From an uncultured Flavobacteriales bacterium (lineage in GTDB: Bacteria; Bacteroidota; Bacteroidia; Flavobacteriales; Crocinitomicaceae), in the NCBI GenBank assembly GCA_946479285.1, contig CAMLFH010000005.1, positions 1 to 64,000 of the forward strand: a stretch of 64,000 bases of DNA. Reading direction: 5' to 3'. The notes beneath the pieces are model-generated. The model was given only the letters and a program-made list of their open reading frames with translations. It had not been told where the DNA came from and did no database searches. The stretch's first letter is position 1. Each line of letters starts with the position of its first letter. Position numbers and translations under genes: made by a program. Shown in pieces: positions 6,522 to 15,089 of the stretch.

Positions 6522-6965
6522 TTACATCCCGACAATCAAATCTTCGTGGATCTTGAACGAATTAGTTCCCGTGCGCACCCACATGGTTACCCAGTTTGGT
6601 CCGGTATTGCATGCGCCGAAACGTACATCGTAATTCCAGATCGTCATGCTCATGTTGGTAAACGTCGTGGTGTTATAAGATGCCGTTGCATTTACTACAA
6701 CAATCTCGTAACCGGGAGCAGGACTTACAGGCAATGCCTGTGAATAGAATGCAGTGTTTCCGGGTGTAACACTGTGGCAAACCCATTCGGAACTTGCAAC
6801 AACCTGCGTAGAAATATCGCGTAGAGCGATCTCCAGGCAAACGGTGTAGTTACAGGTTCCGAAAGAACCATCGTTGGTTACCGACCAGGTCGGTGTTCCT
6901 TTTTGACTGATTCCCTGGAAAATGACCAATAGGAAAACACATGAAAGTAAAAATTGTTTTTTCAT
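6522..6965 (-). CDS. Small secreted protein of unknown function
   Basis: A 147-residue protein with a clear signal peptide (MKKQFLLSCVFLLVIF, cleavage near GISQ). I chose the ATG at 6965 because the upstream in-frame ATG would place 29 polar residues before the signal sequence. The mature part is rich in Thr, Asn, Val and aromatics with four or more cysteines, looks all-beta, and contains TWSVTNDGSFGTCNYTVCLE and a segment NMSMTIWNYDVRF. It carries no T9SS sorting domain, so it is probably periplasmic or outer-membrane associated. The secreted protein at 10924-11400 has a similar length, architecture and theme. Function unknown. Confidence 0.65.
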   Translation of the reverse strand: MKKQFLLSCVFLLVIFQGISQKGTPTWSVTNDGSFGTCNYTVCLEIALRDISTQVVASSEWVCHSVTPGNTAFYSQALPVSPAPGYEIVVVNATASYNTTTFTNMSMTIWNYDVRFGACNTGPNWVTMWVRTGTNSFKIHEDLIVGM

Positions 6966-7149
6966 AAGAGTGAATAAATGAATAGTGTCCTTACTCTGTT
7001 TATTGCGATTTTCAGGATCCTCGCGGAGACTAAGTAAAAGCAATTCGATCACATTCCCAAAATAAAAAAGTTACATATTTCCCACATCCGCGCCTGATTT
7101 TTTGGAATTCAATCTTGAGCTCGCTATTTTAAATGTAAAACAGGGATTT

Positions 7150-8064
7150 ATGCCAAAAAAGAAATCAGCAATTAAAAACTTGTGGACCATTACAAAAGCC
7201 ACCGCAAAAGATTGGTGGAAAGCAGATCCGTTCCGTCAGAGTGCCGTAGTGGCTTATTATGCGGTGTTTTCAATTCCAGCATTATTAGTGATTATCATTG
7301 CCATCGCAGGCTTGGTTTTCGGTGAAGAAGCCGTACGTGGCGAAGTTTCTAACCAGATCCAGAAAGCGCTTGGTCCGGATACCGCCGAATCCATTGAAAG
7401 CATCATCATCAAAGCTTCGGAAGAGAAGACGTCGATTATAGCAACAATCATTGGTATAGTGACGTTGATTGTGGGTTCAACAGGAGTTTTCGCTGAGCTT
7501 CAAAAATCCCTCAATCAAATTTGGGAAGTAGAGGTGAATGCCAAAAAGAAATGGTGGAAATCGCTTAAGGACCGCTTGTTTTCATTTGGGTTGGTACTTT
7601 CCCTCGCATTTTTGATGCTGGTTTCGCTTTTACTCACAGCCGGATTGGAGGCCCTGAGTGAACTGATTAAACACCGTTTTGCTGATTTTGTTCCTTTTTT
7701 GATGCGGGTCGTTGGGTTTTTACTCTCTTTTGGGGTAATTACGGTGCTTTTTGGATTGATCTTTAAGATTCTACCTGATGCAAAGATCAAATTGAAGGAT
7801 GTTTGGATTGGAGCAATGGTAACTACTTTGCTTTTTATCCTGGGTAAATACGGGTTGGGAATCTATTTTGCGAAAGCAAATCCGGGATCTACTTACGGTG
7901 CCGCCGGCTCAATTGTCCTGATCATGCTTTGGGCATCTTATTCCTGTATGATCCTCTTTTTCGGAGCGGAATTTACCAAGCAATATGCGGTCTTTAAAGG
8001 ACATGATATCATTCCGGATAAGGATGCGAAAATAGTAGAGCAGCCTGAGCCTAAAACGAAGTAA
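7150..8064 (+). CDS. YihY/BrkB family inner membrane protein
   Basis: A 304-residue integral membrane protein of the YihY (formerly called RNase BN) family. About six transmembrane segments are visible, including the first around AVVAYYAVFSIPALLVIIIA, the typical family start after the conserved WWKADPFRQSA. Later segments include LILIMLWASYSCMILFFGAEF with the conserved GAEFTKQYA end. The molecular function is unknown; the old RNase BN assignment was wrong. I chose the ATG at 7150 (MPKKKSAIKN) over an upstream TTG. The C-terminal tail is charged and cytoplasmic. A secreted-protein gene follows 24 bases later. Confidence 0.87.
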   Translation: MPKKKSAIKNLWTITKATAKDWWKADPFRQSAVVAYYAVFSIPALLVIIIAIAGLVFGEEAVRGEVSNQIQKALGPDTAESIESIIIKASEEKTSIIATIIGIVTLIVGSTGVFAELQKSLNQIWEVEVNAKKKWWKSLKDRLFSFGLVLSLAFLMLVSLLLTAGLEALSELIKHRFADFVPFLMRVVGFLLSFGVITVLFGLIFKILPDAKIKLKDVWIGAMVTTLLFILGKYGLGIYFAKANPGSTYGAAGSIVLIMLWASYSCMILFFGAEFTKQYAVFKGHDIIPDKDAKIVEQPEPKTK

Positions 8065-8088
8065 TTTTCACTCATTAAAACGAATGTT

Positions 8089-8682
8089 ATGAACTTAAGA
8101 ATAATTTTAGCTGTTTTTGTCCTTGCCGCACTTGATTCCTGGTCGCAGGGATATTCCGGAAATTTCCAGGTTTCGGATACGAAAACAACCTATCATTTCA
8201 CGCTGGTAGACGGAAAACTGGTAGATGGGGTTTATACAATCGACGAGGGAACGAAATACATTCATACGATGTATCTTCCCGATTCACTGCTCCTTTCCGG
8301 GATTGATTCTCTAACAATTGTCCATAAAAAGGACAGTTTGCTGAAACATTTCCTGCTTCATTTTTCAGGGACCTATGCAGAATATACCAAAAGCGGCCGT
8401 AAGCTGGTTGTGATGCAGCTTTCAGAAACACCCGATTTAACGAAGTCTTTTTACACTTCAACAGAAACGCAACGTATGAACTTTTATCCCAATGGAAATC
8501 CGTATGCCCAGTTTTATATAGAAAACGGAACGCCGGCACACAGTGTTATTTATTTCGACAGGGAAGGAGAAACGAAGCACATATCAGATTTGTCGCAATA
8601 CGCTAAGGGCGAAGAAGTGCTGATCCAAAATCCCTGGGACTTTCGCATGCGGAAAAAGATGCTGAAAGTGGTGATCCAATAA
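8089..8682 (+). CDS. Secreted hypothetical protein with a MORN-like segment
   Basis: A 197-residue protein with a signal peptide (MNLRIILAVFVLAALDSWSQ). The mature part is beta-rich. Near residues 128-145, NFYPNGNPYAQFYIENGTP resembles the repeat of YwqK-type MORN-2 proteins (x-Y-x-N-G-x). It starts 24 bases after the yihY-like gene and probably shares its transcript. The next gene also has a signal peptide and MORN-like repeats, so the two may be related and work in the envelope. No enzymatic motif is seen. Confidence 0.65.
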   Translation: MNLRIILAVFVLAALDSWSQGYSGNFQVSDTKTTYHFTLVDGKLVDGVYTIDEGTKYIHTMYLPDSLLLSGIDSLTIVHKKDSLLKHFLLHFSGTYAEYTKSGRKLVVMQLSETPDLTKSFYTSTETQRMNFYPNGNPYAQFYIENGTPAHSVIYFDREGETKHISDLSQYAKGEEVLIQNPWDFRMRKKMLKVVIQ

Positions 8683-8688
8683 AACTTT

Positions 8689-8721
8689 TTGAGCGGGATT
8701 TGCGTTTAGGTAGTAACTTTG
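8689..8721 (+). promoter_or_regulatory. Promoter TTG-N22-TAACTTTG
   Basis: A -33 TTG at 8689-8691 and a -7 box TAACTTTG at 8714-8721, only one base before the ATG at 8723. It predicts a leaderless transcript, possibly starting at the second ATG (8726). Confidence 0.5.
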
Positions 8722-8722
8722 T

Positions 8723-9547
8723 ATGATGGAATTACCTAAAATTTTTGTGTTAATTGGATTCATTTTCATCCTGAATTCTGCACATTCTCAGGATAAGGAC
8801 TTCTCTTTAAAATGGCTCGGCCTGCTGGAAAATGACTGGCCGGATTTTGAGCGCAAAGAAAGTAAAGAAGCGGCCCACGCATTGATCCTGGAACTGCAAA
8901 ATGAAATTCGGGAAAACAAAGGTGATATTGGACACTATAATTACATCCTGTGTGAGATCAATTATTACCTGAATGACTACGATAGTTCCATTTATTATGG
9001 AAATGAGGCGTTGAGAACTCATTTTAGCGACAGCAGTTTGATTTATAAGAAATTGCTGCTCAATTATCAGCATAAAGATTTTGAAGAATCTGAAATCCAT
9101 CAGCTCAAAGACAGTGTGAAAATGATCGTGGATTTTTTTGGTACTCCACGGCAAATCAGGAGTTTTTTTATAATTGATCAGCGAAGAAATTATTCGGTGT
9201 ATTTTGAGAAACATTCAAATGGAACAATTTGTTGTGAAGGGCAATTTGATCCAAAAAGTTTAGACAGCGTAAACTTCTTTTACGATACTATTTGTCTTTT
9301 TGATATAGTAAGAGATGGAACGGTAGGTTATTTGGAGCAAAAATTTCCGGTTGCCAAATCAGGAATTTGGAACTATTATTATGAGAATGGAGTAGTTCAA
9401 ATGAGTGGGAACTATACCGGAAACAAACGAAACGGTGAATGGATTTTTTACGATCCATCGGGTAAGATTGATGTTGTCAGACAATATAATATGGGAGAAA
9501 TAGTCAAAGACAAGATCATTCATTACTACATCGTTCCACCTAAATAA
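8723..9547 (+). CDS. Secreted YwqK-like MORN repeat protein
   Basis: A 274-residue protein with an N-terminal signal peptide (FVLIGFIFILNSAHSQ). The C-terminal 70 residues contain at least two MORN-2-like units, GIWNYYYENGVVQMSGNY and GEWIFYDPSGKIDVVRQY, as in proteins often called YwqK family antitoxins. That name comes from a Bacillus toxin locus and should not be read as function here, since no toxin gene is adjacent. The central region (residues 30-110) is helical and TPR-like. It has its own promoter and is convergent with topoisomerase IB. Confidence 0.7.
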   Translation: MMELPKIFVLIGFIFILNSAHSQDKDFSLKWLGLLENDWPDFERKESKEAAHALILELQNEIRENKGDIGHYNYILCEINYYLNDYDSSIYYGNEALRTHFSDSSLIYKKLLLNYQHKDFEESEIHQLKDSVKMIVDFFGTPRQIRSFFIIDQRRNYSVYFEKHSNGTICCEGQFDPKSLDSVNFFYDTICLFDIVRDGTVGYLEQKFPVAKSGIWNYYYENGVVQMSGNYTGNKRNGEWIFYDPSGKIDVVRQYNMGEIVKDKIIHYYIVPPK

Positions 9548-9568
9548 ACCAGCTTTTTTTTTGATTGT

Positions 9569-10609
9569 TTAATACTTCTTTAAAATCCGCAGTAACAGCT
9601 TCTCTTCCGAATTGAGCCATTGGTCCGGTGAAGGCAACCGCTTGGTGTGTTTTTCGAATTCACCGGTTTCGTATAACTGAAGGATCATCGGGTGGACATA
9701 ATAATTTTTACAGACCGTACGGGTATTTCCCAGGTGTTGACTCACCATATCGAGTACTTCCACCATTTTCTTTTTCCGTTGAGTTTGGTTTTCTGCTGAT
9801 TCGCATTCCAGGAAACCTTGCAGGGCGTATACACTTCCCGACCAGGTTCTCAGATCTTTGGTACTGAAAGAATCGCCGGTGTGTTCGCGAATATAGGCAT
9901 TCACTTTCCCGGAATCAATTGGATGGCGGTTTCCCTGATCGTCGTAATATTGAAATAGTTCCTTTCCGGGAATATCGCGGCATTGTTTTACGATTCGTGC
10001 AAGTCGTTTGTTTTGAAGTGAAATGGTGTGCTTGATTCCTTTTTTTCCTACAAAGGCAAATCGAAGAGAATCTCCCGAAATTTCCACGTGTTTGTCCTTT
10101 AAGGTTGTAAGCCCATAAGATTTATTGTTTTTTTCATACTGGCTGCTTCCCACCCGGATATGCGTAGCATCCATCAAAGCAAGTACCGTTGCAATGACTT
10201 TTTCTTCGCTCAACTTTTTTTTGTTCAGGTCGCTTGCTATTTGCTTTCTCAATTTGACAATAGCTTTCCCGAATGCGGTAAGCCTGGAGAATTTAGATTC
10301 GTTCCGTGATTTCTGCCAAAGCGGATGATACCGGTATTGTTTTCGTCCTCTTGCGTCAATCCCGGTGCATTGAATGTGGCCATTTGCGTCTTTACAAATC
10401 CAAACATTTTCCCATGCTGGTGGTATGACGAGGGTTTGAATGCGTTGCAAATGCTTCTGGGAAGTCAGCTTTTTGTCTTTGTAAAAGTATTCGAAGGTAT
10501 TCCCTTTTTTTATGCGTAAAATTCCGGAATCCAAGTTGCTTACATAGATCAAATCAGCCATTTCAGGAAAAGCATCCAGGTCAATAAGTTCTGCGATATC
10601 TTGTATCAT
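9569..10609 (-). CDS. Type IB DNA topoisomerase (poxvirus-like)
   Basis: A 346-residue topoisomerase that relaxes supercoils through a 3'-phosphotyrosine intermediate. The N-terminal beta domain (VIPPAWENVWIC, GIDARGRKQYRYHP) is typical of the bacterial poxvirus-like family. The catalytic set is visible: Arg152 in HIRVGSSQY, a lysine in LKDKH (171 or 173), Arg254 in STKDLRTW and the nucleophile Tyr304 in NYYVHP. The length is close to family members, so it appears intact. The gene stands alone, convergent with the MORN protein, with a 314-base gap upstream. Such enzymes are widespread but non-essential in bacteria. Confidence 0.92.
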   Translation of the reverse strand: MIQDIAELIDLDAFPEMADLIYVSNLDSGILRIKKGNTFEYFYKDKKLTSQKHLQRIQTLVIPPAWENVWICKDANGHIQCTGIDARGRKQYRYHPLWQKSRNESKFSRLTAFGKAIVKLRKQIASDLNKKKLSEEKVIATVLALMDATHIRVGSSQYEKNNKSYGLTTLKDKHVEISGDSLRFAFVGKKGIKHTISLQNKRLARIVKQCRDIPGKELFQYYDDQGNRHPIDSGKVNAYIREHTGDSFSTKDLRTWSGSVYALQGFLECESAENQTQRKKKMVEVLDMVSQHLGNTRTVCKNYYVHPMILQLYETGEFEKHTKRLPSPDQWLNSEEKLLLRILKKY

Positions 10610-10923
10610 GCTCCCAAAATAATGGAAAGTCCCGGGAATTGTATTACAAAAGTTTTACGGGAACTTACGGAATTATGAGATTTAATTCGTACTCACAAGT
10701 AAAGTAGTCTGGAAATGTCGTGTTTTACTCGGGGTTATAAACTGCAAACATTGATAATCTTCCTGAAATCACCCCGGAGTTTTTAAGATCAAAAACTGTA
10801 TGACGCTCAAAAAAGATGATCAAATTATTGGTTGGGTTAATTTGTTAGTGCACAGTTAGCATAATTAAAAAAAGCATCACTTTCGCAATGCTTCTCTTTT
10901 ATTAATTAGTTCTTCTGATGTTA
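10610..10923. other. Gene-free stretch, mostly featureless
   Basis: It separates topoisomerase IB from a small secreted-protein gene, both on the minus strand. The right end holds the terminator of the secreted-protein gene. The rest is AT-rich with no open frame, repeat or tRNA that I can support. The topoisomerase promoter must lie here, but no exact TAnnTTTG box is seen near its start. Confidence 0.4.
10867..10893 (-). terminator. Intrinsic terminator of the small secreted-protein gene
   Basis: On the minus strand, stem AAGCATTGC/GTGATGCTT (two wobble pairs) with a GAAA loop is followed by seven T residues, 30 bases after the stop codon at 10924. Confidence 0.75.
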
Positions 10924-11400
10924 TTATCCTCCCGTTCCCGTATAACCAGTTAAATAAAACGTAGTTAGGGTTGATTGATGATTGATGAATAAAACATCAC
11001 TCAAACTATCACTACACCAATCACCTCCGCCGAGCCTTGTCTCATAAAAGTCTCCATATCCTTCTGCTGAACTGAATATAGCATCTCCATTTGCCATGAT
11101 AAACTTCCAGGAATAACCTGTAACCGTCGTCCCTCCAGGAACCTGAACCGTAATCGTTTTTGTTTCGCCTAAATCTAAATAGTGGGCAGAACTTGTTACA
11201 GTTCCCGAAGTTGATCCACTATAATGTACCATTAATCGGACTTGGGTGCATGTCTCAGTAATTGGTCTGGAATCGCTTTTCAGTTTGATATCTTTACTAT
11301 AAAAATAGGTAAAGCCTATCTGACCAAATGAAAATGATGAAGATGATAGTAAAAATGCAAGTAGTAATAACGTTCGCAAATTAGTGGTAATTGTTTTCAT
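10924..11400 (-). CDS. Small secreted protein of unknown function
   Basis: A 158-residue protein beginning MKTITTNLRTLLLLAFLLSS, a signal peptide cleaved near SFGQ. The rest is Ser/Thr/Gly rich, predicted beta, and ends in a glycine-rich TGYTGTGG. I chose the ATG at 11400 because the upstream in-frame ATG at 11430 lies inside the promoter box. It resembles in size and composition the secreted protein at 6522-6965. No sorting domain or catalytic motif is visible. Its terminator and promoter show that it is transcribed alone. Confidence 0.62.
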   Translation of the reverse strand: MKTITTNLRTLLLLAFLLSSSSFSFGQIGFTYFYSKDIKLKSDSRPITETCTQVRLMVHYSGSTSGTVTSSAHYLDLGETKTITVQVPGGTTVTGYSWKFIMANGDAIFSSAEGYGDFYETRLGGGDWCSDSLSDVLFINHQSTLTTFYLTGYTGTGG

Positions 11401-11423
11401 AATAGTTAGTATTTGTGTTTGAT

Positions 11424-11431
11424 CAAACATA
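11424..11431 (-). promoter_or_regulatory. -7 box TATGTTTG, small secreted-protein gene
   Basis: A minus-strand TAnnTTTG match 23 bases before the ATG at 11400. A TTG about 15 bases further upstream could serve as the -33 element, though the spacing is short. Confidence 0.45.
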
Positions 11432-11506
11432 CAAATTAAAACGTAACAAAAAAATAAATGATCGTTATTAATATCTGAAAATCAACATTTTGGAATAGAT
11501 GTTCTG

Positions 11507-13030
11507 TTACTGCCTCAACCAATCCTTCCGAAGCTTCATCTGCTCCACACTTGGATTCTCAATCTCCGTGATCTTCCCGTTCTCCAGTTTTAATCCTGCT
11601 TTCAGGAGCATTTCTTCCAACGGAAGCGCTTTTGTTCCTTCAATATAGTCGGCAATAAACGTTTTGAGTTCCGGATAGCCGCTCACAGTTACCAGGTCGG
11701 AAAAGAAAAGTTCATCTTCAAACGCTTTTCCCCGGTAATGTGCCATTAAGTCCAATACGAGGTCTTTGGTACCATATTCACCGCCGGATAGTTCCCGGAG
11801 CTTCAAATCCAGGCATAAGTTGATCAATGCGCCTTTTAAATACACATTGTAATATTCGCCTTGCATTTCCATTGGGTGAAGGCTCAGGTCTGTGATTGCA
11901 AGGTTCGGATCAAAATGACTCATGTCACTGATCTTCTCTTCAACGGTTTTGAAAAATACTGTTTCAGTATTTAAGCCCGTTTTTACCGGCATGTGCATGG
12001 TGAAATACTCTGTCATTCCTTCATACAGCCAAAGGTGCTTTGAAAATTTAGGCTCGTTGTAATCGTAGTTGGCAATCTCTTCCGAATGCAGGCCAAGCGG
12101 CATCAGCGTGTGGAAAAACTCGTGGCTGGCAATTCCGTAAATATTTCGGCGGATCGTTTCAATGTCCAAAGGCATGTAAAGCAGGATCAATGTTGAATTG
12201 GAATGCTCCAGGCCATCACCGATGATGTGCGTGCGATTGGGAGCCAGGCTGTGGTAGATCAAAAAAGTGTAATGGTCCACCGGCAGTTTGTTGTTCAGGT
12301 ATTTCGCCTGGCTTAGCAAAAGGGGACGAATGTATTCCGCAATGTCTTTGGAAATCGGTTTTCCGGAAGTAGAATAACAGGCAACTTCAACCGTGATTCC
12401 GGGAAGTTTCAGGATCGTGGTATCTGGCTTCGCGTACAAAATCGGATTGTCGACCAATTGATGGTAGTTTTCTGCGGTGAAAAAGTCCTTATCCGGCTTC
12501 ACAGTCTTTTTCAAACTCGTTGCCGGATATAAATGGATCCCTTTTCGAATCGTCACTTCTATTGGGTGGTCCATGTGCCCGCGGAAATAGCCGAACAAAC
12601 TGTTTGGTGTTATCACGAATGAACTATCTTTAAAAGAACTTGCAGCAGACCGGTAAAAACCATCTATCATTTTGTCGTCGAAAGCTTCCCAGGCATCATC
12701 AACCAAATAAGAAACACGTGCGATATTTTTGGCATTGAAGATTTTCCAGGAATTTTGGTCTTTTTGTTCCGTGTTCAGTTTTTTGCCTTTTTTATCAAAG
12801 ACTTCAAAACCGGAAATGTATTGCCCGAAATTCATCGCGCCGTAAATTCCGGGAATAATCTTCGGAAAACAATAAGTGAGGGTGTCTTCTGTAAACCCGG
12901 CAATCTTTAAATCAACAGCCAGTTTGTCGTTCGAAAGGGCTTTCAGGCTGGTTTCGTAAGTATATTTGATCTGCGCACCAATGGACTGACTAAACCCCGC
13001 AATCATCAATAGGAGTAAACACTTTTTCAT
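11507..13030 (-). CDS. M61 family metallopeptidase, secreted
   Basis: A 507-residue zinc peptidase of the glycyl-aminopeptidase M61 family. It has a signal peptide (MKKCLLLLMIAGFSQSIGAQ), an N-terminal all-beta domain to about residue 200, then the catalytic domain with GLEHSNST, the zinc motif HEFFH at 303-307 and the third ligand in LYEGMTEYF (Glu337). Most M61 proteins carry a C-terminal PDZ domain. Here the last 60 residues are too short for a full PDZ (KAGLKLENGKITEI is all that resembles one), so this is a PDZ-poor variant. It is predicted to be periplasmic or surface exposed and to trim peptides. The 687 bases upstream hold a probable structured RNA. Confidence 0.88.
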   Translation of the reverse strand: MKKCLLLLMIAGFSQSIGAQIKYTYETSLKALSNDKLAVDLKIAGFTEDTLTYCFPKIIPGIYGAMNFGQYISGFEVFDKKGKKLNTEQKDQNSWKIFNAKNIARVSYLVDDAWEAFDDKMIDGFYRSAASSFKDSSFVITPNSLFGYFRGHMDHPIEVTIRKGIHLYPATSLKKTVKPDKDFFTAENYHQLVDNPILYAKPDTTILKLPGITVEVACYSTSGKPISKDIAEYIRPLLLSQAKYLNNKLPVDHYTFLIYHSLAPNRTHIIGDGLEHSNSTLILLYMPLDIETIRRNIYGIASHEFFHTLMPLGLHSEEIANYDYNEPKFSKHLWLYEGMTEYFTMHMPVKTGLNTETVFFKTVEEKISDMSHFDPNLAITDLSLHPMEMQGEYYNVYLKGALINLCLDLKLRELSGGEYGTKDLVLDLMAHYRGKAFEDELFFSDLVTVSGYPELKTFIADYIEGTKALPLEEMLLKAGLKLENGKITEIENPSVEQMKLRKDWLRQ

Positions 13031-13130
13031 AGTTCCCGATTCAATTTCAACCTTAAGACCGTTTAACAGCTTAAAAGTTACAACAAAAAGGCTGGAACAA
13101 GATTAATCTCGTGCCTGCAGATTCATATAA

Positions 13131-13165
13131 AATACAAACCCCCGATGAATATTCTCCATCGGGGG
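13131..13165 (-). terminator. Terminator of the candidate structured RNA
   Basis: On the minus strand, stem CCCCCGATG/CATCGGGGG (13139-13165) is followed by a T-rich tail. No coding region ends here, so it most likely ends the non-coding transcript that starts near 13567. Confidence 0.7.
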
Positions 13166-13567
13166 CGTAGCTACCACACGTACTTCACTATCAACCTGTA
13201 CATGTATTACCTCTAAATTAAACCTAAACTGAAACCTAAACTAACCTAATTGTTACCTAACTTATAGCGTTATGATTGATAGTACGCTCTTTAAAATTTT
13301 TCTTCATAATCTTCAATGTCGCAACAGGTGCCTTAGGAATTTTGTAAATTCAAACCCAGTATACCATAATTCCTAAGTCTACACTATTGCAAGATCTTTT
13401 CGGAGTATTTCGTAAGTTAGTGGTAGAGGTCCCCGGAGGAACCTTACTGCCACATCGAACGGAAATAATCCTTATAACTCAAGTTCTACTATTTCAAATC
13501 TCTTAGTCACTTACCTGAAATCGTTTTTTCAAAAGTGATTTTCTTGCACTATCTCTTATAAAGAACG
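13131..13567 (-). ncRNA. Candidate structured non-coding RNA, about 435 nt
   Basis: No protein reads through this stretch, yet it has a promoter box just upstream (13578-13571) and a strong terminator at its end. The predicted RNA begins with ten bases (13568-13559) that pair with 13293-13284, closing a 285-nt structured body. Inside are a perfect ten-pair stem (13377-13368 with 13341-13332) and a seven-pair hairpin with a UCCG tetraloop (13444-13427). The 3' tail carries four UUAGGU units spaced 10-12 nt. I checked for tmRNA, RNase P and SRP signatures and saw none. A 6S-type RNA or a lineage-specific regulatory RNA is possible. Confidence 0.55.
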
Positions 13568-13570
13568 TGC

Positions 13571-13578
13571 CAAAGGTA
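13571..13578 (-). promoter_or_regulatory. -7 box TACCTTTG, structured RNA
   Basis: A minus-strand TAnnTTTG match immediately before the closing stem of the RNA, downstream of the terminator of the sigma-54 regulator gene. It places the RNA start near 13567. A clean -33 TTG is not seen; the region there is a T run. Confidence 0.5.
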
Positions 13579-13589
13579 GGTGATATGAA

Positions 13590-13614
13590 AAAACCCTTGA
13601 AAATCAAGGGTTTT
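13590..13614 (-). terminator. Terminator downstream of the NtrC/kinase operon
   Basis: A perfect eleven-pair hairpin (AAAACCCTTGA/TCAAGGGTTTT) with a three-base loop, flanked by T on the exit side. It lies about 100 bases after the regulator stop codon on the minus strand and just before the RNA promoter. Confidence 0.75.
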
Positions 13615-13717
13615 AGTATTTGGAAGTTTTCGAATTATTTTCAAAATGAAAAAAATATTTTCAAAATGAAAAACATCTACAATGGTACGGTTCCCACACA
13701 TGTTGGATTTCGCCCTG

Positions 13718-15079
13718 TTAATCAATTTCTTCTTCCTCTTTCAACATGCGATAAATGGTTGTCTGACCGATATCTAATTTATCTGCAACCATTTTTGTGT
13801 TGTTATTGTATTTATCCAGGAACAATTGCACAATTCTCCTGTTGTAAGCTCTCAAACTCATCTCTTCGGCAATAATTCCGGAAAGAATATCTGCACTTGC
13901 AACTACAATATCGTCCGCTTCAATGACATCGTTCATCGACATCACGGAAGCCAGCTCGATAACCGATTTCAATTCGCGTACATTTCCCGGCCAAGGGTAG
14001 GCAAGAAGCTTGTTTTGTGCCGCCGGGCTTAGTTTCTTTGTCGACATACCGTTTTCTTTGCAGAAACGCTCTACAAAGCTTTTACTCAACAATAACGTAT
14101 CTTTTTCACGTTCCCGAAGTGGCGGCAATTCAATAGGAAGACCAAACAAACGATAATAAAGATCTTCGCGGAAAGCACCCGACTTCACTTCCTGCAGGAG
14201 GTTTTTATGAGTAGCAACAATGATCCGGCAATTGAATTTGTAAATTTTATTCCCTCCAACACGTGTTATTTCGCGTTCCTGTAATGCACGCAGGAGTTTT
14301 GCCTGGAAAACCGGATCAAGTTCGGCAATTTCATCCAGGAATAAAGTCCCGCCGTCAGCTTCCTCAAATTTCCCGATACGCGTTTGGTTTGCCCCGGTAA
14401 AAGATCCTTTTTCATGGCCGAATAATTCACTTTCGAACAACTCTTTGGGAATCGCAGCCACGTTGATAGCCACAAACGGTTTGTCTTTGTAGATTGAATT
14501 GTAATGAATGGCTTTTGCGATCACCTCTTTTCCGGTCCCGGTTTCCCCGGTAATAGAAACGGTGATGTTGTTGGAAACCGCCTTTTGCAGAAGCATAAAA
14601 ATGTGCTGCATCTTACTGCTTTGCCCAATGATGGTATCGCTGAAATTGTATCTCGTTTGAACTTCTTTCTCTAACTTTTCGATCTTCTTTAAGAGTTTCG
14701 TCTGGTTCTGAGCATTTGCAAGGGTATTCAGTAAGCGGTTGCGAAGATCGTTTCCTTTTACGATGTAGTCGTATGCACCTAATTTCAATAAGCTAACGGC
14801 TGTTTCAATTTCTTCCTGCTCAGAAATAACGATAACCTGCGTTCCCGGACACATGGCTTTGATCTTTTCCAGGAGCTCTTCCCCGGAAATATCCGGTAAG
14901 CGGTAGTCCATGGTAATTAGGTCCGGAACATCATCGTTCAGACGATTCAGAAGTTCTTTTCCGGTTGAAAAAGCTTCCGTTTCATAATCAGGATTCAGCG
15001 AAACGGTATGCACCAACAGTTTTTGGTACCAATCGTTGTCTTCTACAATAAAAATGCGTTGTGTAACCCCGGTTTCCAT
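13718..15079 (-). CDS. NtrC-family sigma-54-dependent response regulator
   Basis: A 453-residue regulator with three domains. The receiver (residues 8-120) has phospho-acceptor Asp58 in TMDYRLP and the switch lysine in IVKGN. The AAA+ sigma-54 activation domain (about 150-380) has Walker A GETGTGKE at 178-185, the sigma-54-contacting loop GSFTGA at 225-230 (consensus GAFTGA, one change) and Walker B LFLDEIAEL. The Fis-type helix-turn-helix is at the end (AYNRRIVQLFLDKYNNN, then DIGQTTIYRML). It starts 10 bases after the hybrid kinase and is its likely partner, turning on sigma-54 promoters when phosphorylated. The targets are unknown. Confidence 0.93.
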   Translation of the reverse strand: METGVTQRIFIVEDNDWYQKLLVHTVSLNPDYETEAFSTGKELLNRLNDDVPDLITMDYRLPDISGEELLEKIKAMCPGTQVIVISEQEEIETAVSLLKLGAYDYIVKGNDLRNRLLNTLANAQNQTKLLKKIEKLEKEVQTRYNFSDTIIGQSSKMQHIFMLLQKAVSNNITVSITGETGTGKEVIAKAIHYNSIYKDKPFVAINVAAIPKELFESELFGHEKGSFTGANQTRIGKFEEADGGTLFLDEIAELDPVFQAKLLRALQEREITRVGGNKIYKFNCRIIVATHKNLLQEVKSGAFREDLYYRLFGLPIELPPLREREKDTLLLSKSFVERFCKENGMSTKKLSPAAQNKLLAYPWPGNVRELKSVIELASVMSMNDVIEADDIVVASADILSGIIAEEMSLRAYNRRIVQLFLDKYNNNTKMVADKLDIGQTTIYRMLKEEEEID

Positions 15080-15089
15080 ATTGAGTTGC

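Noticed and set aside
8723..9547. YwqK antitoxin as half of a toxin-antitoxin pair
   Set aside because: The name is inherited from distant relatives. The protein is secreted, and no toxin-like gene is adjacent.
13201..13262. ACCTAA repeats considered as a CRISPR array
   Set aside because: Units of six bases with four- to six-base spacing are far too short, and there are no cas genes. Reported instead as a motif in the candidate RNA.
13131..13567. Identity of the structured RNA as tmRNA, RNase P RNA or SRP RNA
   Set aside because: No tRNA-like end, tag frame, or conserved RNase P or SRP cores were found on either strand.
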